The notes under the pieces: generated by a model
Seen by the model: the letters and a program-made list of their open reading frames with translations, nothing else
What the model was told of the DNA's origin: nothing
Database searches by the model: none
Assembly (NCBI GenBank): GCA_963170185.1
Contig: CAUJGS010000033.1
Coordinates: 62,001 to 126,000 of the forward strand
Direction of reading: 5' to 3'
Source of the DNA: Bdellovibrionota bacterium
GTDB lineage: Bacteria; Bdellovibrionota; Bdellovibrionia; Bdellovibrionales; JAMPXM01
DNA: 64,000 nucleotides
Position numbers and translations under genes: made by a program
Shown here: positions 47,257-56,032 of the stretch, piece by piece
Layout of the letters: every line of letters begins with the position of its first letter
Numbering within the stretch: position 1 is the first letter of the stretch

Positions 47257-48660
47257 TTAAAAAGGGAACCGGCCGCCGCCGGGACCTCTAAAAGGCGGCA
47301 TTCCACCTTTGCCGCCGCCTTTGCCAAACATCCCACCCAAGGCTCCACCCATGCCCATCTTCATGAGCTGCGACATGGCCTTTTGGCTCTGCTCAAAACT
47401 CTTGATGAACTTGTTCACTTCCGAAACTTGGGTGCCCGAACCTTTGGCAATTCGAGCCCGTCGAGAGCCATTGAGGATGCGATGATCCTGGCGTTCTTCT
47501 TTGGTCATCGAACGGATGATCGCTTCAATACGCTTCATCTCATCATCTGGCTTGGTTTGGTCTTTGAGCTGCTTCATGGCCTGTCCCATACCAGGCAGCA
47601 TGCCCATAATGCCCTCTAAACCACCAAGCTTCTTCATCATCTGCATCTGCACTAAAAAGTCTTCGACGGTAAATTGCTTGGTCGCAATTTTCTTGGCCGA
47701 TTCCATCGCCTGCTTTTCGTCGATCACCTCTTGCGCTCGCTCGACCAAGCTCAAAACATCGCCCATGTCGAGGATGCGCGAAGCTAGGCGATCCGGATGA
47801 AAGATCTCAAGCGCATCGCTCTTTTCACCAACACCCAAGAATTTAACCGGGATCCCCGTCGTCTCGCGAATCGAAAGAGCCGCACCACCGCGCGCATCGC
47901 CGTCGACCTTCGTAAGCACCAAGCCTGACAGCCCCAAGCGCCCATGAAAGCCTTCCGCGACTGCAACCGACTGCTGCCCAAGCATCGCGTCCGCGACCAA
48001 CAAGATCTCGCGTGGGTTTGCGATCGCTTTTAGACGCTCAAGCTCTTCCATCAGTTGATCGTCGATCTGTGAGCGACCGGCGGTGTCGAGAATCAGAACT
48101 TCGACCATGTTTTCCCGCGCCCAAATGAGCGCCTTCTCCAAGATGGCCTCTGGCTTTTGCGAGGCTTCGGATGGAAAAACCGGAACTCCAAGATTATTTC
48201 CAAGAGTCTTTAGCTGTTCGATCGCGGCCGGGCGGTAGATATCGGCCGGAACAAGGCCTGGCTTCTTCTTGTACTTTTGACGAATGAAGAGCGAAAGCTT
48301 AGCCGACGTCGTCGTTTTGCCGGCCCCTTGAAGACCGACCATCATCACGATCGCGGGGCGGCCATCGCTGGATTTGAGATCAAGCTCCACGGCTTCTGAA
48401 CCGAGGACACGAACGAGTTCGTCGTGAACGATTTTAACAAATTGCTGGCCAGGATTTACGCCTTGAAGAACTTCCGCGCCGATCGCTTTCGCGCGAACGG
48501 CATCGATAAAGCTCTTCACCACTTTGAAGTTCACGTCGGCTTCAAGAAGGCTTAGGCGAATCTCTTTGATCGCCTCTTGGATGTTCTCCTCCGAGATCTT
48601 CGACTGACCGCGGAGTTTCTTAAGACTTCCCAATAACTTATCGCTCAATGAATCAAACAT
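47257..48660 (-). CDS. ffh: Signal recognition particle protein Ffh
   Basis: 467 residues. N-domain (LSDKLLGSLKKLRGQSKISEE), G-domain motifs GLQGAGKTTTSAKL, DTAGRSQID and TKVDGDARGGAALS, and a Met-rich M-domain (MQMMKKLGGLEGIMGMLPGMGQ; SRRARIAKGSG for RNA binding). The C-terminus is Gly-rich (GGGKGGMPPF). A GTPase that targets nascent membrane proteins with 4.5S RNA and FtsY. First gene of the ribosome/tRNA cluster. Confidence 0.97.
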   Translation of the reverse strand: MFDSLSDKLLGSLKKLRGQSKISEENIQEAIKEIRLSLLEADVNFKVVKSFIDAVRAKAIGAEVLQGVNPGQQFVKIVHDELVRVLGSEAVELDLKSSDGRPAIVMMVGLQGAGKTTTSAKLSLFIRQKYKKKPGLVPADIYRPAAIEQLKTLGNNLGVPVFPSEASQKPEAILEKALIWARENMVEVLILDTAGRSQIDDQLMEELERLKAIANPREILLVADAMLGQQSVAVAEGFHGRLGLSGLVLTKVDGDARGGAALSIRETTGIPVKFLGVGEKSDALEIFHPDRLASRILDMGDVLSLVERAQEVIDEKQAMESAKKIATKQFTVEDFLVQMQMMKKLGGLEGIMGMLPGMGQAMKQLKDQTKPDDEMKRIEAIIRSMTKEERQDHRILNGSRRARIAKGSGTQVSEVNKFIKSFEQSQKAMSQLMKMGMGGALGGMFGKGGGKGGMPPFRGPGGGRFPF

Positions 48661-48903
48661 GGTCCGAAATTCATAACGTGGCCCATGGGGGTTTGGCTAG
48701 GCCCGAGTGCGTGTGGCTCATGGCTTCCCGACACGGTTCCACCATGTAACCAAAATGTAGAGATTTCGAACCTTTCCAAGCGCCCTGAGGCTCCAGCTGA
48801 GCCCTAAAAGGCCCTGAGGGCAAGAAGGCGGTCAGATCTTACCGCCCTCCCCTGGCCCATCCCTTGCCCCTAAAACCAGCTCTTGAACGTACTTGGAGGA
48901 CTT
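48661..48903. other. Divergent intergenic region with short repeats
   Basis: 243 bp between ffh and a plus-strand secreted-protein gene. It contains two GCCCTGAGG copies 29 bp apart and a small hairpin GGCGGT/ACCGCC (48827–48846). No small ORF or recognised riboswitch is seen; promoters for both genes must lie here. Confidence 0.4.
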
Positions 48904-49365
48904 ATGTTTCAGTTTGGAAAACTCGAACGCCTTGCTCTTGGAGCCTTTGCCGCCACCCTCTTGATGCTCGCAGCGACAATCGCTCTTGCTCGCCCCGCGC
49001 TTCTCATGCCCAACGGCGAAGAGTACCACGAGGTATCCGCTCCGTTTCGTTCGGTCTTAAACTGCACGAATTTAGATGATTCCAGCGACGTGGTTCGCAC
49101 AAGCTTCATTTTGGAGATCACTCCAAGCGGGCTCGTCACAAGCGGCGCTGTTCACAACGAAAAACTGGGAACTTGCTTCTCGGACTCACCTTCTGCACCT
49201 CAGTCGATGGGCTTCTTGAGCGCGTATGTTTTCACGGCTGGTGGAAATACCTGCAAAGCGACCGAGGGCGATGTTTCGTTTAGCTTCATCCATGATACAC
49301 GCCTTGGCACGGGTCAAACAGCGACCCTCACTGTGAAGGACGTGAACTACAGCTGCCGCCGCTAA
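48904..49365 (+). CDS. Secreted protein of unknown function
   Basis: Start at ATG 48904, with GGAGGA 6 bases upstream (153 residues). A signal peptide with a long hydrophobic core (LALGAFAATLLMLAATIALA) is followed by a beta-rich mature part with four cysteines (LNCTNL, GTCFSD, NTCKAT, YSCRR), probably two disulfides, and an immunoglobulin-like strand rhythm ending in KDVNYSCRR. Family not recognised. Confidence 0.7.
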   Translation: MFQFGKLERLALGAFAATLLMLAATIALARPALLMPNGEEYHEVSAPFRSVLNCTNLDDSSDVVRTSFILEITPSGLVTSGAVHNEKLGTCFSDSPSAPQSMGFLSAYVFTAGGNTCKATEGDVSFSFIHDTRLGTGQTATLTVKDVNYSCRR

Positions 49366-49392
49366 GGCAACAAAAGCAGTTTAGTAACTTTG

Positions 49393-49426
49393 CGAAAGCC
49401 TCCGGTGTTCGACCCCGGGGGCTTTC
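49393..49426 (+). terminator. Hairpin after the secreted-protein gene
   Basis: CGAAAGCC and GGCTTTCG close a GC-rich inner region (CCGG...CCCCGG). The T-tract after it is short (GTGTTTC). The right arm ends exactly at the GTG start of the next gene. Confidence 0.5.
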
Positions 49427-50134
49427 GTGTTTCAGAAATCTTTCAACGCTTTTCTTCTCTTCATTTCGTTCGGACTTTCCATAGGCTACTCTTTTCTTTT
49501 GCCGAACGATTCAGAGGCCTCATCAAGAACCGCAAAAGTCGACCCTCTCTCGATTGGTCCACTTTCACTGACTCCAAAAGAACTCGAAGATACTAATCAG
49601 AGTCTCGCCGAAGCGTTCTTGTACCGAGACAAAGACTGTCATCTTTCTTTAGAAAATCAGCGACTCACGTATCTTGATCCCACCGATGTGCCTGCGGTGG
49701 AGGCTCTTTGCGAAAAACGCGACAAGCTCATCGTCTACACGCCCAAACACTCGACCCTCGTCGCATGTGTCGGCGGTCAGGTGGCTTGGACCGCTAAGGC
49801 CGCAATCGGCAGCAAAGGCCTTGGAAAGAAAAAAGAAGGTGACCGCAAAACGCCGGTTGGCACCTACTGGTTAGGTTATCCACGCAAGTCGAACCTCTTT
49901 GGGATCTTCATTCCCGTGGGCTACCCAAACAAAGAAGAGTTAAAACTTGGTTATACGGGTTATGCGATCGGGATCCACGGGCCGATGCGGATTTTCACCT
50001 GCCTTCCCAAGAAAGGCCTCGAAAAAAACTGGACCGCCGGCTGCCTCGCGGTCGCCCGAGACGAACAAATCCTTAACATTTCAAGCTGGGTTCTCGAGAA
50101 TTGGCCCGTTCAACTGGAAGTACGAGCGAAATAG
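49427..50134 (+). CDS. L,D-transpeptidase (YkuD family)
   Basis: 235 residues from a GTG start placed at the foot of a hairpin. An N-terminal signal/anchor (FLLFISFGLSIGYSFLL) directs it to the periplasm. The YkuD domain has AIGSKGLGKKKEGDRKTPVGTYW, the catalytic His in YAIGIHGPM and Cys in WTAGCLAV, with basic FTCLPKKGLEKN between. It would form 3-3 cross-links in peptidoglycan or attach proteins to it. Confidence 0.9.
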   Translation: MFQKSFNAFLLFISFGLSIGYSFLLPNDSEASSRTAKVDPLSIGPLSLTPKELEDTNQSLAEAFLYRDKDCHLSLENQRLTYLDPTDVPAVEALCEKRDKLIVYTPKHSTLVACVGGQVAWTAKAAIGSKGLGKKKEGDRKTPVGTYWLGYPRKSNLFGIFIPVGYPNKEELKLGYTGYAIGIHGPMRIFTCLPKKGLEKNWTAGCLAVARDEQILNISSWVLENWPVQLEVRAK

Positions 50135-50194
50135 TCTCGCCTCAGCTTAAAACTTGGTCGACGTAGCGAGGACTCGTGTTGTAGCTCTAGACGT

Positions 50195-50842
50195 ATGTTC
50201 GAGCTCACGCGATCGGCCCTTTTAAAAGACCTCCAGTTTGAACAAGAGCGACATCCGGCAGCTTTCTTGGCCGCTTCGCTACACGAAAATGTGCTCCACG
50301 ATGTCCTTGACCTCGCCCCTTCCGAAATGACTTTCGAAGGCGTTTCTCAAAAGGATCTCACGACTCCACTCTCCGAAAAGAAGATTCACCGTCTCGAGAA
50401 AGTCCATAGCCGTGATCTCCTAAAGTGCTATTTGCGCCGACTCGGCGTCAGCATCGACTCGCAACTTCTGTTTGATGTGACCATCGACTGCGATTTTGAA
50501 ATCTGGAGTCCGACGATGCAGTTCATCGGGTGCTCGCACGGGTTCATGCGCGCTTCGAGCTATAGCTTCCAGGACCTGGCCGAACGCAATTGGTCTGAGC
50601 TCTTTGCCAGAGAGCCGCAAATCCAGGGACAAATCGTGACCGCAATCTCTTGGCTCATGCAAGATCCTCGAAACCGACGCTACGTCACGGGCGTCACAGA
50701 CTGGCATTTCGTAAAAGAAACTTCGGCCCGCGGTCACGCCATCGAAATTCGTGTAAAATCGGGCGGCATCGCATTTGATCCAAACGGACAGCCGCAGGCC
50801 ATCGTCGCCGTCACGCAGCTCCGCTCACCTTCGCGCGCTTGA
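50195..50842 (+). CDS. Protein of unknown function
   Basis: 215 residues, soluble. N-terminal helices (MFELTRSALLKDLQFEQER) then a beta-containing middle (IDCDFEIWSPTMQFIGCSHGFMRAS) and a C-terminal GIAFDPNGQPQAIVAVTQL. The middle-to-end pattern is vaguely PAS-like but not enough to claim. Its last 32 bases overlap the converging oxidase-like gene. Confidence 0.6.
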   Translation: MFELTRSALLKDLQFEQERHPAAFLAASLHENVLHDVLDLAPSEMTFEGVSQKDLTTPLSEKKIHRLEKVHSRDLLKCYLRRLGVSIDSQLLFDVTIDCDFEIWSPTMQFIGCSHGFMRASSYSFQDLAERNWSELFAREPQIQGQIVTAISWLMQDPRNRRYVTGVTDWHFVKETSARGHAIEIRVKSGGIAFDPNGQPQAIVAVTQLRSPSRA

Positions 50843-51449
50843 GACCTGATCGAAGACCTACCTCATGCGAAATCTCCGCTAGCATTTCGGCGTAAAGATC
50901 GACGGTCAATCGGGCGTTGGCCAAAATGTCTTCTTGATCCGATCGCGGTAAACTTTCGACCTGGTCCAAAGCGCGTTCAAGATGCTCGACATCCTCTCCG
51001 GCATGAAGCTCGAGAAACTTGGTTGAGCCATGCGCCTTGGCCTCCTCAGTCTTCTCTTCTCCACAAAGCACGGCGAGCGCCTCTAGAACAGAGATGTACC
51101 CCAAAAATGACACCGGGTTTCGATGCTCGATCCAATAGTACTGTGTCTGATAGAGAGCCGAGGCCGTGGCTAGCTCGGGGTAATCTTCCAGTTTCGCGCC
51201 GATCGCCGCAAGATCTTGTAGCAAAAGACGATCGTGCGCCCTTTCTTCTCCAAGATGAGAGATGCACCGCAGATGATACTCGGGCCGATTGACTGATCGA
51301 CCACAAGAAAGCGCAAGCAGCGGCGCAGAATGCCTGACAAAGTAATACGCCTGAGCCAGCCAAAATGCGTAAACTTCGCGTTCTCGAAACGAAACCTTCG
51401 CTGCTTCGTTTTGCAGTTTTTCAAAACACTTTACTAGTTCATGCCGCAT
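50811..51449 (-). CDS. Haem-oxygenase-like (TenA/iron-containing redox) diiron protein
   Basis: I start at ATG 51449, which has GGAGGAATT 7 bases upstream (212 residues) and overlaps the previous stop by 11 bases. The fold is all-helical and carries the iron-ligand set of haem-oxygenase-like diiron oxidases: Glu and His in EERAHDRLL, a central Glu in GYISVLEAL, and H-x3-D-x2-H in ELHAGEDVEHLE. Such enzymes do N-oxygenation, C–C cleavage or desaturation. It is paired with a GNAT-like gene directly upstream; substrate unknown. Confidence 0.75.
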   Translation of the reverse strand: MRHELVKCFEKLQNEAAKVSFREREVYAFWLAQAYYFVRHSAPLLALSCGRSVNRPEYHLRCISHLGEERAHDRLLLQDLAAIGAKLEDYPELATASALYQTQYYWIEHRNPVSFLGYISVLEALAVLCGEEKTEEAKAHGSTKFLELHAGEDVEHLERALDQVESLPRSDQEDILANARLTVDLYAEMLAEISHEVGLRSGLKRAKVSGAA

Positions 51450-52137
51450 TTTTAATTCCTCCGAAGTCATTCCGTTCAACCTGAGCCACATCTGAAAACA
51501 TCTCCGCCAACACGACCCGTTTCGTCTGCCAGAGTTCTTCTATCGCTTTCTCCACGACTGCAAACCGATGCGCGCCTATCCATTCTTTGCGACCGAGCAT
51601 GACTCGACACAGAATTCCGTGCAGAGAGATTTCCGCGAACCCACGTCCGCCAAAATTCATCGCGATTCGATCGGCACCGACATCAGTTCTTGAAAAGCCG
51701 ATCGCCATTGAATGATCGGTCGTGCGAAACACACGAAAAGAAACGCCCATCAACAAATCAGCGATTTGTACTTTTCGAAATTTCGCTCGGTGTTCGGGAT
51801 GCACCGTGACCCATTCGATGGAAAACATTTTTTCCTGGCTCTTTCGTAACTGCTCCAGAATTTCAAGCGGCAGCGCATGAAAGTACGAACAGTCGCTCGT
51901 CCCAGGAAGCCCCAGATGCCGCGAGTTCAGAAGGCAAAAGCCAATCGGCGTGTGCCCCTCGTGAAGAATCATCGCGGCTCGCGCGGCGAAGAAGTCATCG
52001 GCCCTTAAGTCTTCCCCGGCATTCTTGAGAATCGCGGAGTAAGTTTCCTTCCACAGGTCGATTACGTTGGAAAGCAGTCGAACGTCGTCAGATGACAACG
52101 CTGTAAGATTTTGAAGATTGATACACGTCAGTTGCAT
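51439..52137 (-). CDS. GNAT-like N-acyltransferase
   Basis: Start at ATG 52137 (232 residues); the longer track ORF is a different frame over a separate small ORF. GNAT motif A-like SIEWVTVHPEHRAKFRKVQIADLLMG is followed by AIGFSRTDVGADRIAMNFGGRGF, a phrase resembling N-acyl-amino-acid synthase (FeeM-type) and autoinducer-synthase-like GNATs. It should use an acyl-CoA or acyl-ACP. Translationally coupled to the diiron-oxidase gene downstream, so the two probably act in one pathway. No Shine-Dalgarno; may be coupled to the ORF upstream. Confidence 0.65.
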   Translation of the reverse strand: MQLTCINLQNLTALSSDDVRLLSNVIDLWKETYSAILKNAGEDLRADDFFAARAAMILHEGHTPIGFCLLNSRHLGLPGTSDCSYFHALPLEILEQLRKSQEKMFSIEWVTVHPEHRAKFRKVQIADLLMGVSFRVFRTTDHSMAIGFSRTDVGADRIAMNFGGRGFAEISLHGILCRVMLGRKEWIGAHRFAVVEKAIEELWQTKRVVLAEMFSDVAQVERNDFGGIKNAA

Positions 52138-52355
52138 GGGCGAACGACATTCGGCGACACGACAAAGAGTAAGACTCTTCCAACAACACCGGTCTCTCCG
52201 TAAACCGCCAAAGCCCTTCCCACAGCTGGAATACGGGTACCCCCAGAAGAAGTGGCTCCGAGTTCGCGACCGAGATCCTCGGTCGACCAACCATAGCGCT
52301 CGACGGAAACCTTCCAGCGCGTACATATTTTGTCGAATGCGATCTTTACTGCCAT
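52128..52355 (-). CDS. Small ORF upstream of the GNAT-like gene
   Basis: 75 codons, MAVKIAFDKICTRWKVSVERYG at the start, then a Gly/Val-rich end (VYGETGVVGRVLLFVV). It ends 10 bases into the GNAT-like gene, an arrangement typical of coupling, and the GNAT gene lacks its own ribosome-binding site. Against it: no Shine-Dalgarno and no known family. Tentative. Confidence 0.4.
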   Translation of the reverse strand: MAVKIAFDKICTRWKVSVERYGWSTEDLGRELGATSSGGTRIPAVGRALAVYGETGVVGRVLLFVVSPNVVRPCN

Positions 52356-52434
52356 GCTAGCAGTATCAGTGGCACCAACGCGAATTCCCGAATTTAAGAT
52401 TTCCGCTTTACCGACCTAAATCGAGTGCCGAAAT

Positions 52435-54087
52435 CTAGAGCGAATAACCGGGAGTTCCTTCTCTCACTTGCAAAATACTCGTGGCGAAATCCACTCCTGG
52501 GTTTTCTTTGTTAGCCCAATTGAGATCCCATATTTGTTCCATCAAAACGACCGGATGGCCGGCGGCATCCTCAAACACGCGAAGCCCGCCATTTAGATTT
52601 TTGACCGGCTTACCCTCTCTATCACGTGGCCAACGCGCGACCGTGAACGGTGTTCGAACAAGTTTGACGTCAAGACCGTATTCGTCTTCTAGGCGGTAAA
52701 GCAAAACCTCAAACTGAAGCTCACCAACGACACCGATAATAGGATCCTGCGGACCGACGAAGGGATCGATGAAGAGCTGAATAGCGCCTTCTTCTGAAAG
52801 CTGTTTTACGCCTTTTTGCAGCTTCGTACGCTTCATGGCATCGCTCACATGCAAACGAGCAAAAAGCTCTGGCGGAAATTTGGGAATGTCTTCGAAAAGA
52901 AGCTTCTTCCCTGTGGTGATCGTGTCACCGATTTGAAAGTTTCCGGTGTCGTTGACGCCGACGATGTCTCCCGCGAACGCTTCATCCACGGTCTCCCGCT
53001 CTTGGGCGACAAACTGATTGGAAAACGCCAAACGAACTTCTCGATCAAGACGCATATGATGCACCTTCATTCCACGCTCGAACTTGCCGCTGCAAATGCG
53101 AACAAACGCGACACGGTCGCGGTGCCGTCGATCCATATTGGCTTGCATCTTAAAGACAAACCCAGTGAAGGCAGCATCAAGCGGCTGAACAACGATCTCG
53201 GACTTGGTCTTTCGCGGTCCCGGTCCCGGCGCCCAGTCTTTGAAGAGATCCAAAAACAAATCGACACCAAAATCTTGTTTGGCGGAGCCAAATGTCGCAG
53301 GGCTCAGTTTTCCATCCAAAAAAGCCTGATGATCAAAGTCACCGAGAGTTCCATCAATCAGCTCAATTTCTTCTTTAAGAGCCTGCAAGACTTCTGGACG
53401 AATCGTCTCTGCGAGCTTGGGGTCGTCAAGACTCGCCACGGGAATCGGTGTGGTGTCGAGATCGCCGTCCTTTCCTTGGTAGGGATAAATCACCTTCTTT
53501 ACCCGGTGATAGAGCCCATGAAAGAGCCCACCTAAACCAACCGGCCATGTCACCGGCCAGCATGACATCTTCAGCGTCGTTTCGATTTCATCGATGAGCT
53601 CAAGTGGCGCCTTCCCCTCTCGGTCACATTTGTTGATGAAAGTGAAAATCGGAATATTGCGATACCGACAAACTTCGTAGAGTTTTTTCGTTCGTTCCTC
53701 GACACCCTTTGCGACGTCGATCAACATCACGGCCGAGTCAGCGGCGACAAGCGTGCGGTACGTGTCTTCCGAGAAATCTTTGTGGCCCGGTGTATCGAGC
53801 AGGTTCACACGCAGCCCTTTGTAATCAAACTGCATCACGCTCGACGTGATCGAGATTCCGCGCTGTTGCTCAAGAGCCATCCAGTCACTGGTCGCGGCCT
53901 TCGTGCCTTGCTTCCCCTTGACCTCACCGGCCTCATGAATGACGCCCCCATTGTACAAGAGCTTTTCTGTGAGCGTGGTTTTGCCGGCGTCCGGGTGAGA
54001 AATGATGGCAAATGTACGACGACGTAGGATTTCGCGATCAATCGGGTTCTTGGCGGAATCGGAGCTGGGACTTTGTGACTCAAGCAT
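52435..54087 (-). CDS. prfC: Peptide chain release factor 3
   Basis: 550 residues. GTPase motifs HPDAGKTTLTEKLL, DTPGHKDFSEDTYR and NKCDREGK, with the RF3-specific QQRGISITSSVMQFDYKG and C-terminal FEVLLYRLEDEYGLDVKL. It releases RF1/RF2 from the ribosome after termination. Divergent from trhO. Confidence 0.96.
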   Translation of the reverse strand: MLESQSPSSDSAKNPIDREILRRRTFAIISHPDAGKTTLTEKLLYNGGVIHEAGEVKGKQGTKAATSDWMALEQQRGISITSSVMQFDYKGLRVNLLDTPGHKDFSEDTYRTLVAADSAVMLIDVAKGVEERTKKLYEVCRYRNIPIFTFINKCDREGKAPLELIDEIETTLKMSCWPVTWPVGLGGLFHGLYHRVKKVIYPYQGKDGDLDTTPIPVASLDDPKLAETIRPEVLQALKEEIELIDGTLGDFDHQAFLDGKLSPATFGSAKQDFGVDLFLDLFKDWAPGPGPRKTKSEIVVQPLDAAFTGFVFKMQANMDRRHRDRVAFVRICSGKFERGMKVHHMRLDREVRLAFSNQFVAQERETVDEAFAGDIVGVNDTGNFQIGDTITTGKKLLFEDIPKFPPELFARLHVSDAMKRTKLQKGVKQLSEEGAIQLFIDPFVGPQDPIIGVVGELQFEVLLYRLEDEYGLDVKLVRTPFTVARWPRDREGKPVKNLNGGLRVFEDAAGHPVVLMEQIWDLNWANKENPGVDFATSILQVREGTPGYSL

Positions 54088-54181
54088 AGGGTGTAGGACT
54101 AGCAGATTCCGCCCAGAAAAGGCAATTCTCCTTGGTCGCCAGTGGACATTCCGCCAAATCTCGGGTTATTTTTTAGCCCCT

Positions 54182-55171
54182 ATGATGCCGCCTGTGCCTC
54201 GTGCAGAAAACCGAATCGAAGTTAAGACGTTTTATCACTTCCTCACCCTCTCAGAGGACGACGTAACACGCGTCAAAGCCGACATGGAGGCAGCGGCCGA
54301 ACGGCTGCACATAGCTGGCCTCGTCATTCTTGGAAAAGAGGGCCTCAACGCGACAGCTTCGGGACCTAGCGAAACCCTTCCGACTTTTCTAAAAGAAGTC
54401 GGAAACATGCTTGTTCCTGGTTTTGAGTTTTTCAATGTCAAAACGAGCTGGGTTGAGCCTGGCGAGAAAATCCCTTTCAAAGGCTTTTTGGTCAAAGTCC
54501 GCCGCGAAATTGTCACCTTAAAGCGCCCCGACATCCTTCCTCACGAACCCGGGTCCAACACTCACATTTCGCCGGAGGAGTGGCACAAAGGCATTCAAGA
54601 TCCCGATGCCATCATCATCGACACTCGGAACACCTACGAAACCTCCATCGGCACATTCCGTGGAGCCATCACACCAGAGATCGAAGAGTTCTCGGACTTT
54701 CCAGAATGGCTCGATCAAAATGTGAAAGACAAAGCCAAACCCACCTACATCTTTTGCACGGGCGGAATCCGTTGCGAAAAAGCGATCGTCGCGATGGAAG
54801 AACGTGGCTTCACAAACGTGAAACAGCTAGACGGTGGAATTTTAAATTACATCGACCAGTTTCCTGCCTCCAAAACTTCGTCACTTTGGGATGGCGAATG
54901 TTTTGTTTTCGACAATCGCATCGCGGTCGATGGCGATGGGCGTGCAAGTCAGAAGTACAGTGCTTGCCCTCATTGCGGCCAACCGGCCGACCACTCGATC
55001 TTCTGCGTTCGTTGCGACAGCCCCGCCGTGCTTTGCGACGACTGTTACAACAAAAAAGCGGAAACGGGCTCCGAGACCTGCTCAAAGAACTGTGCGAATC
55101 AATGGACTGTCCATCCCGGCAGAAAAGGCCGTCCTCAAATCCTCACGCCTCCGACCAAACGTGTTGAATAG
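54182..55171 (+). CDS. trhO: tRNA uridine(34) hydroxylase (rhodanese family)
   Basis: Start at ATG 54182 (329 residues); the track's 54002 start lies inside prfC. N-terminal acylphosphatase-like domain (FYHFLTLSEDDVTRVK, GKEGLNATASG), then a rhodanese domain with the catalytic Cys in FCTGGIRCEKA and LDGGILNYI. The C-terminus has a Cys-rich probable zinc site (CPHCGQPADHSIFCVRCDSP, CSKNC). It makes 5-hydroxyuridine at U34 using O2. Its last 11 bases overlap the next gene. Confidence 0.93.
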   Translation: MMPPVPRAENRIEVKTFYHFLTLSEDDVTRVKADMEAAAERLHIAGLVILGKEGLNATASGPSETLPTFLKEVGNMLVPGFEFFNVKTSWVEPGEKIPFKGFLVKVRREIVTLKRPDILPHEPGSNTHISPEEWHKGIQDPDAIIIDTRNTYETSIGTFRGAITPEIEEFSDFPEWLDQNVKDKAKPTYIFCTGGIRCEKAIVAMEERGFTNVKQLDGGILNYIDQFPASKTSSLWDGECFVFDNRIAVDGDGRASQKYSACPHCGQPADHSIFCVRCDSPAVLCDDCYNKKAETGSETCSKNCANQWTVHPGRKGRPQILTPPTKRVE

Positions 55172-56021
55172 AAACTATCCGCCTTGGCTAAAGGCGACTC
55201 TCGTGATTTTTTGGCTGGCTGTTCTAAGCCTCGCTCTCCCAAAGGAGCCTATCGATCCTTGGGGTCTCATTTCTGCGCGTAAAATCACGCAACTGGTTCT
55301 TGTGATGGTGACGATTCAAACTTTGGGCGGTGCTTTGAGCCGAAAGATCGGGTCGCGCGCGGGAAGCTTCATCAGCGGTTTCATGGGCGGCATCTTTTCC
55401 AGCACGGCGGTGACCGCGCAGATCGCCCGAGCCAGCTCCAAACTCAGTGACGACGAAAATCGCGTGGCGGCGCTTTCCCTTCTAGGAGCGATACTGGCGC
55501 AGCTTTCGCTAGCATTGGTCATTGCCATGGTTAGCCTTGAAGGCCACGCGCCCCAAGTCCTTGCCTTGCTTCTCACACCTATCTTGGCAACTGCTTCACT
55601 GACGGTTTTAAGGTCGAAGAAAGTAAAAGTCGAAACCTCGCCTCCGGAAACTAAGGATCCGTTAGGTGAACTTCTGGATATTGCGAAGCTAAGCCTGATA
55701 ATCGTGCTCTTCATCGCTCTGGCTAAGCTTGCGCAATCACAGTTTGGCGAGACTGGCCTTTATGCCCTCACGTTTCTGGTCTCTCTTTTTGAAGTTCACG
55801 GCTCGATCATCGCCAATCTTCAACTGCACGAACGCGGTAGCATGAGCTTTGAGATTCTGGCTGGGCTTATGACCCTGGGGCTGATCGCCTCGCTGGTTTC
55901 AAAACTTGCGATCGTGCTGGCAATTGGAAATCGCTACCTGCGCATCCGAATGACCGTCTGGTCGGCTCTCCTAGGATTTTCCATGGCGGCCGGATACTTC
56001 ATCAGCCGTAGTCCGTTTTAA
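55161..56021 (+). CDS. DUF4010-like integral membrane protein
   Basis: Start at GTG 55161, overlapping the trhO stop (286 residues). About eight hydrophobic helices (LVIFWLAVLSLAL, LVLVMVTIQTLGG, LIASLVSKLAIVLAIG), a conserved FISGFMGGIFSSTAVTAQIA near the middle and FEVHGSIIANLQL later, which match the DUF4010 membrane domain often paired with MgtC. No MgtC part is present. Transport or sensing role unknown. Confidence 0.7.
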   Translation: MLNRNYPPWLKATLVIFWLAVLSLALPKEPIDPWGLISARKITQLVLVMVTIQTLGGALSRKIGSRAGSFISGFMGGIFSSTAVTAQIARASSKLSDDENRVAALSLLGAILAQLSLALVIAMVSLEGHAPQVLALLLTPILATASLTVLRSKKVKVETSPPETKDPLGELLDIAKLSLIIVLFIALAKLAQSQFGETGLYALTFLVSLFEVHGSIIANLQLHERGSMSFEILAGLMTLGLIASLVSKLAIVLAIGNRYLRIRMTVWSALLGFSMAAGYFISRSPF

Positions 56022-56032
56022 GCGAAGGCTAA

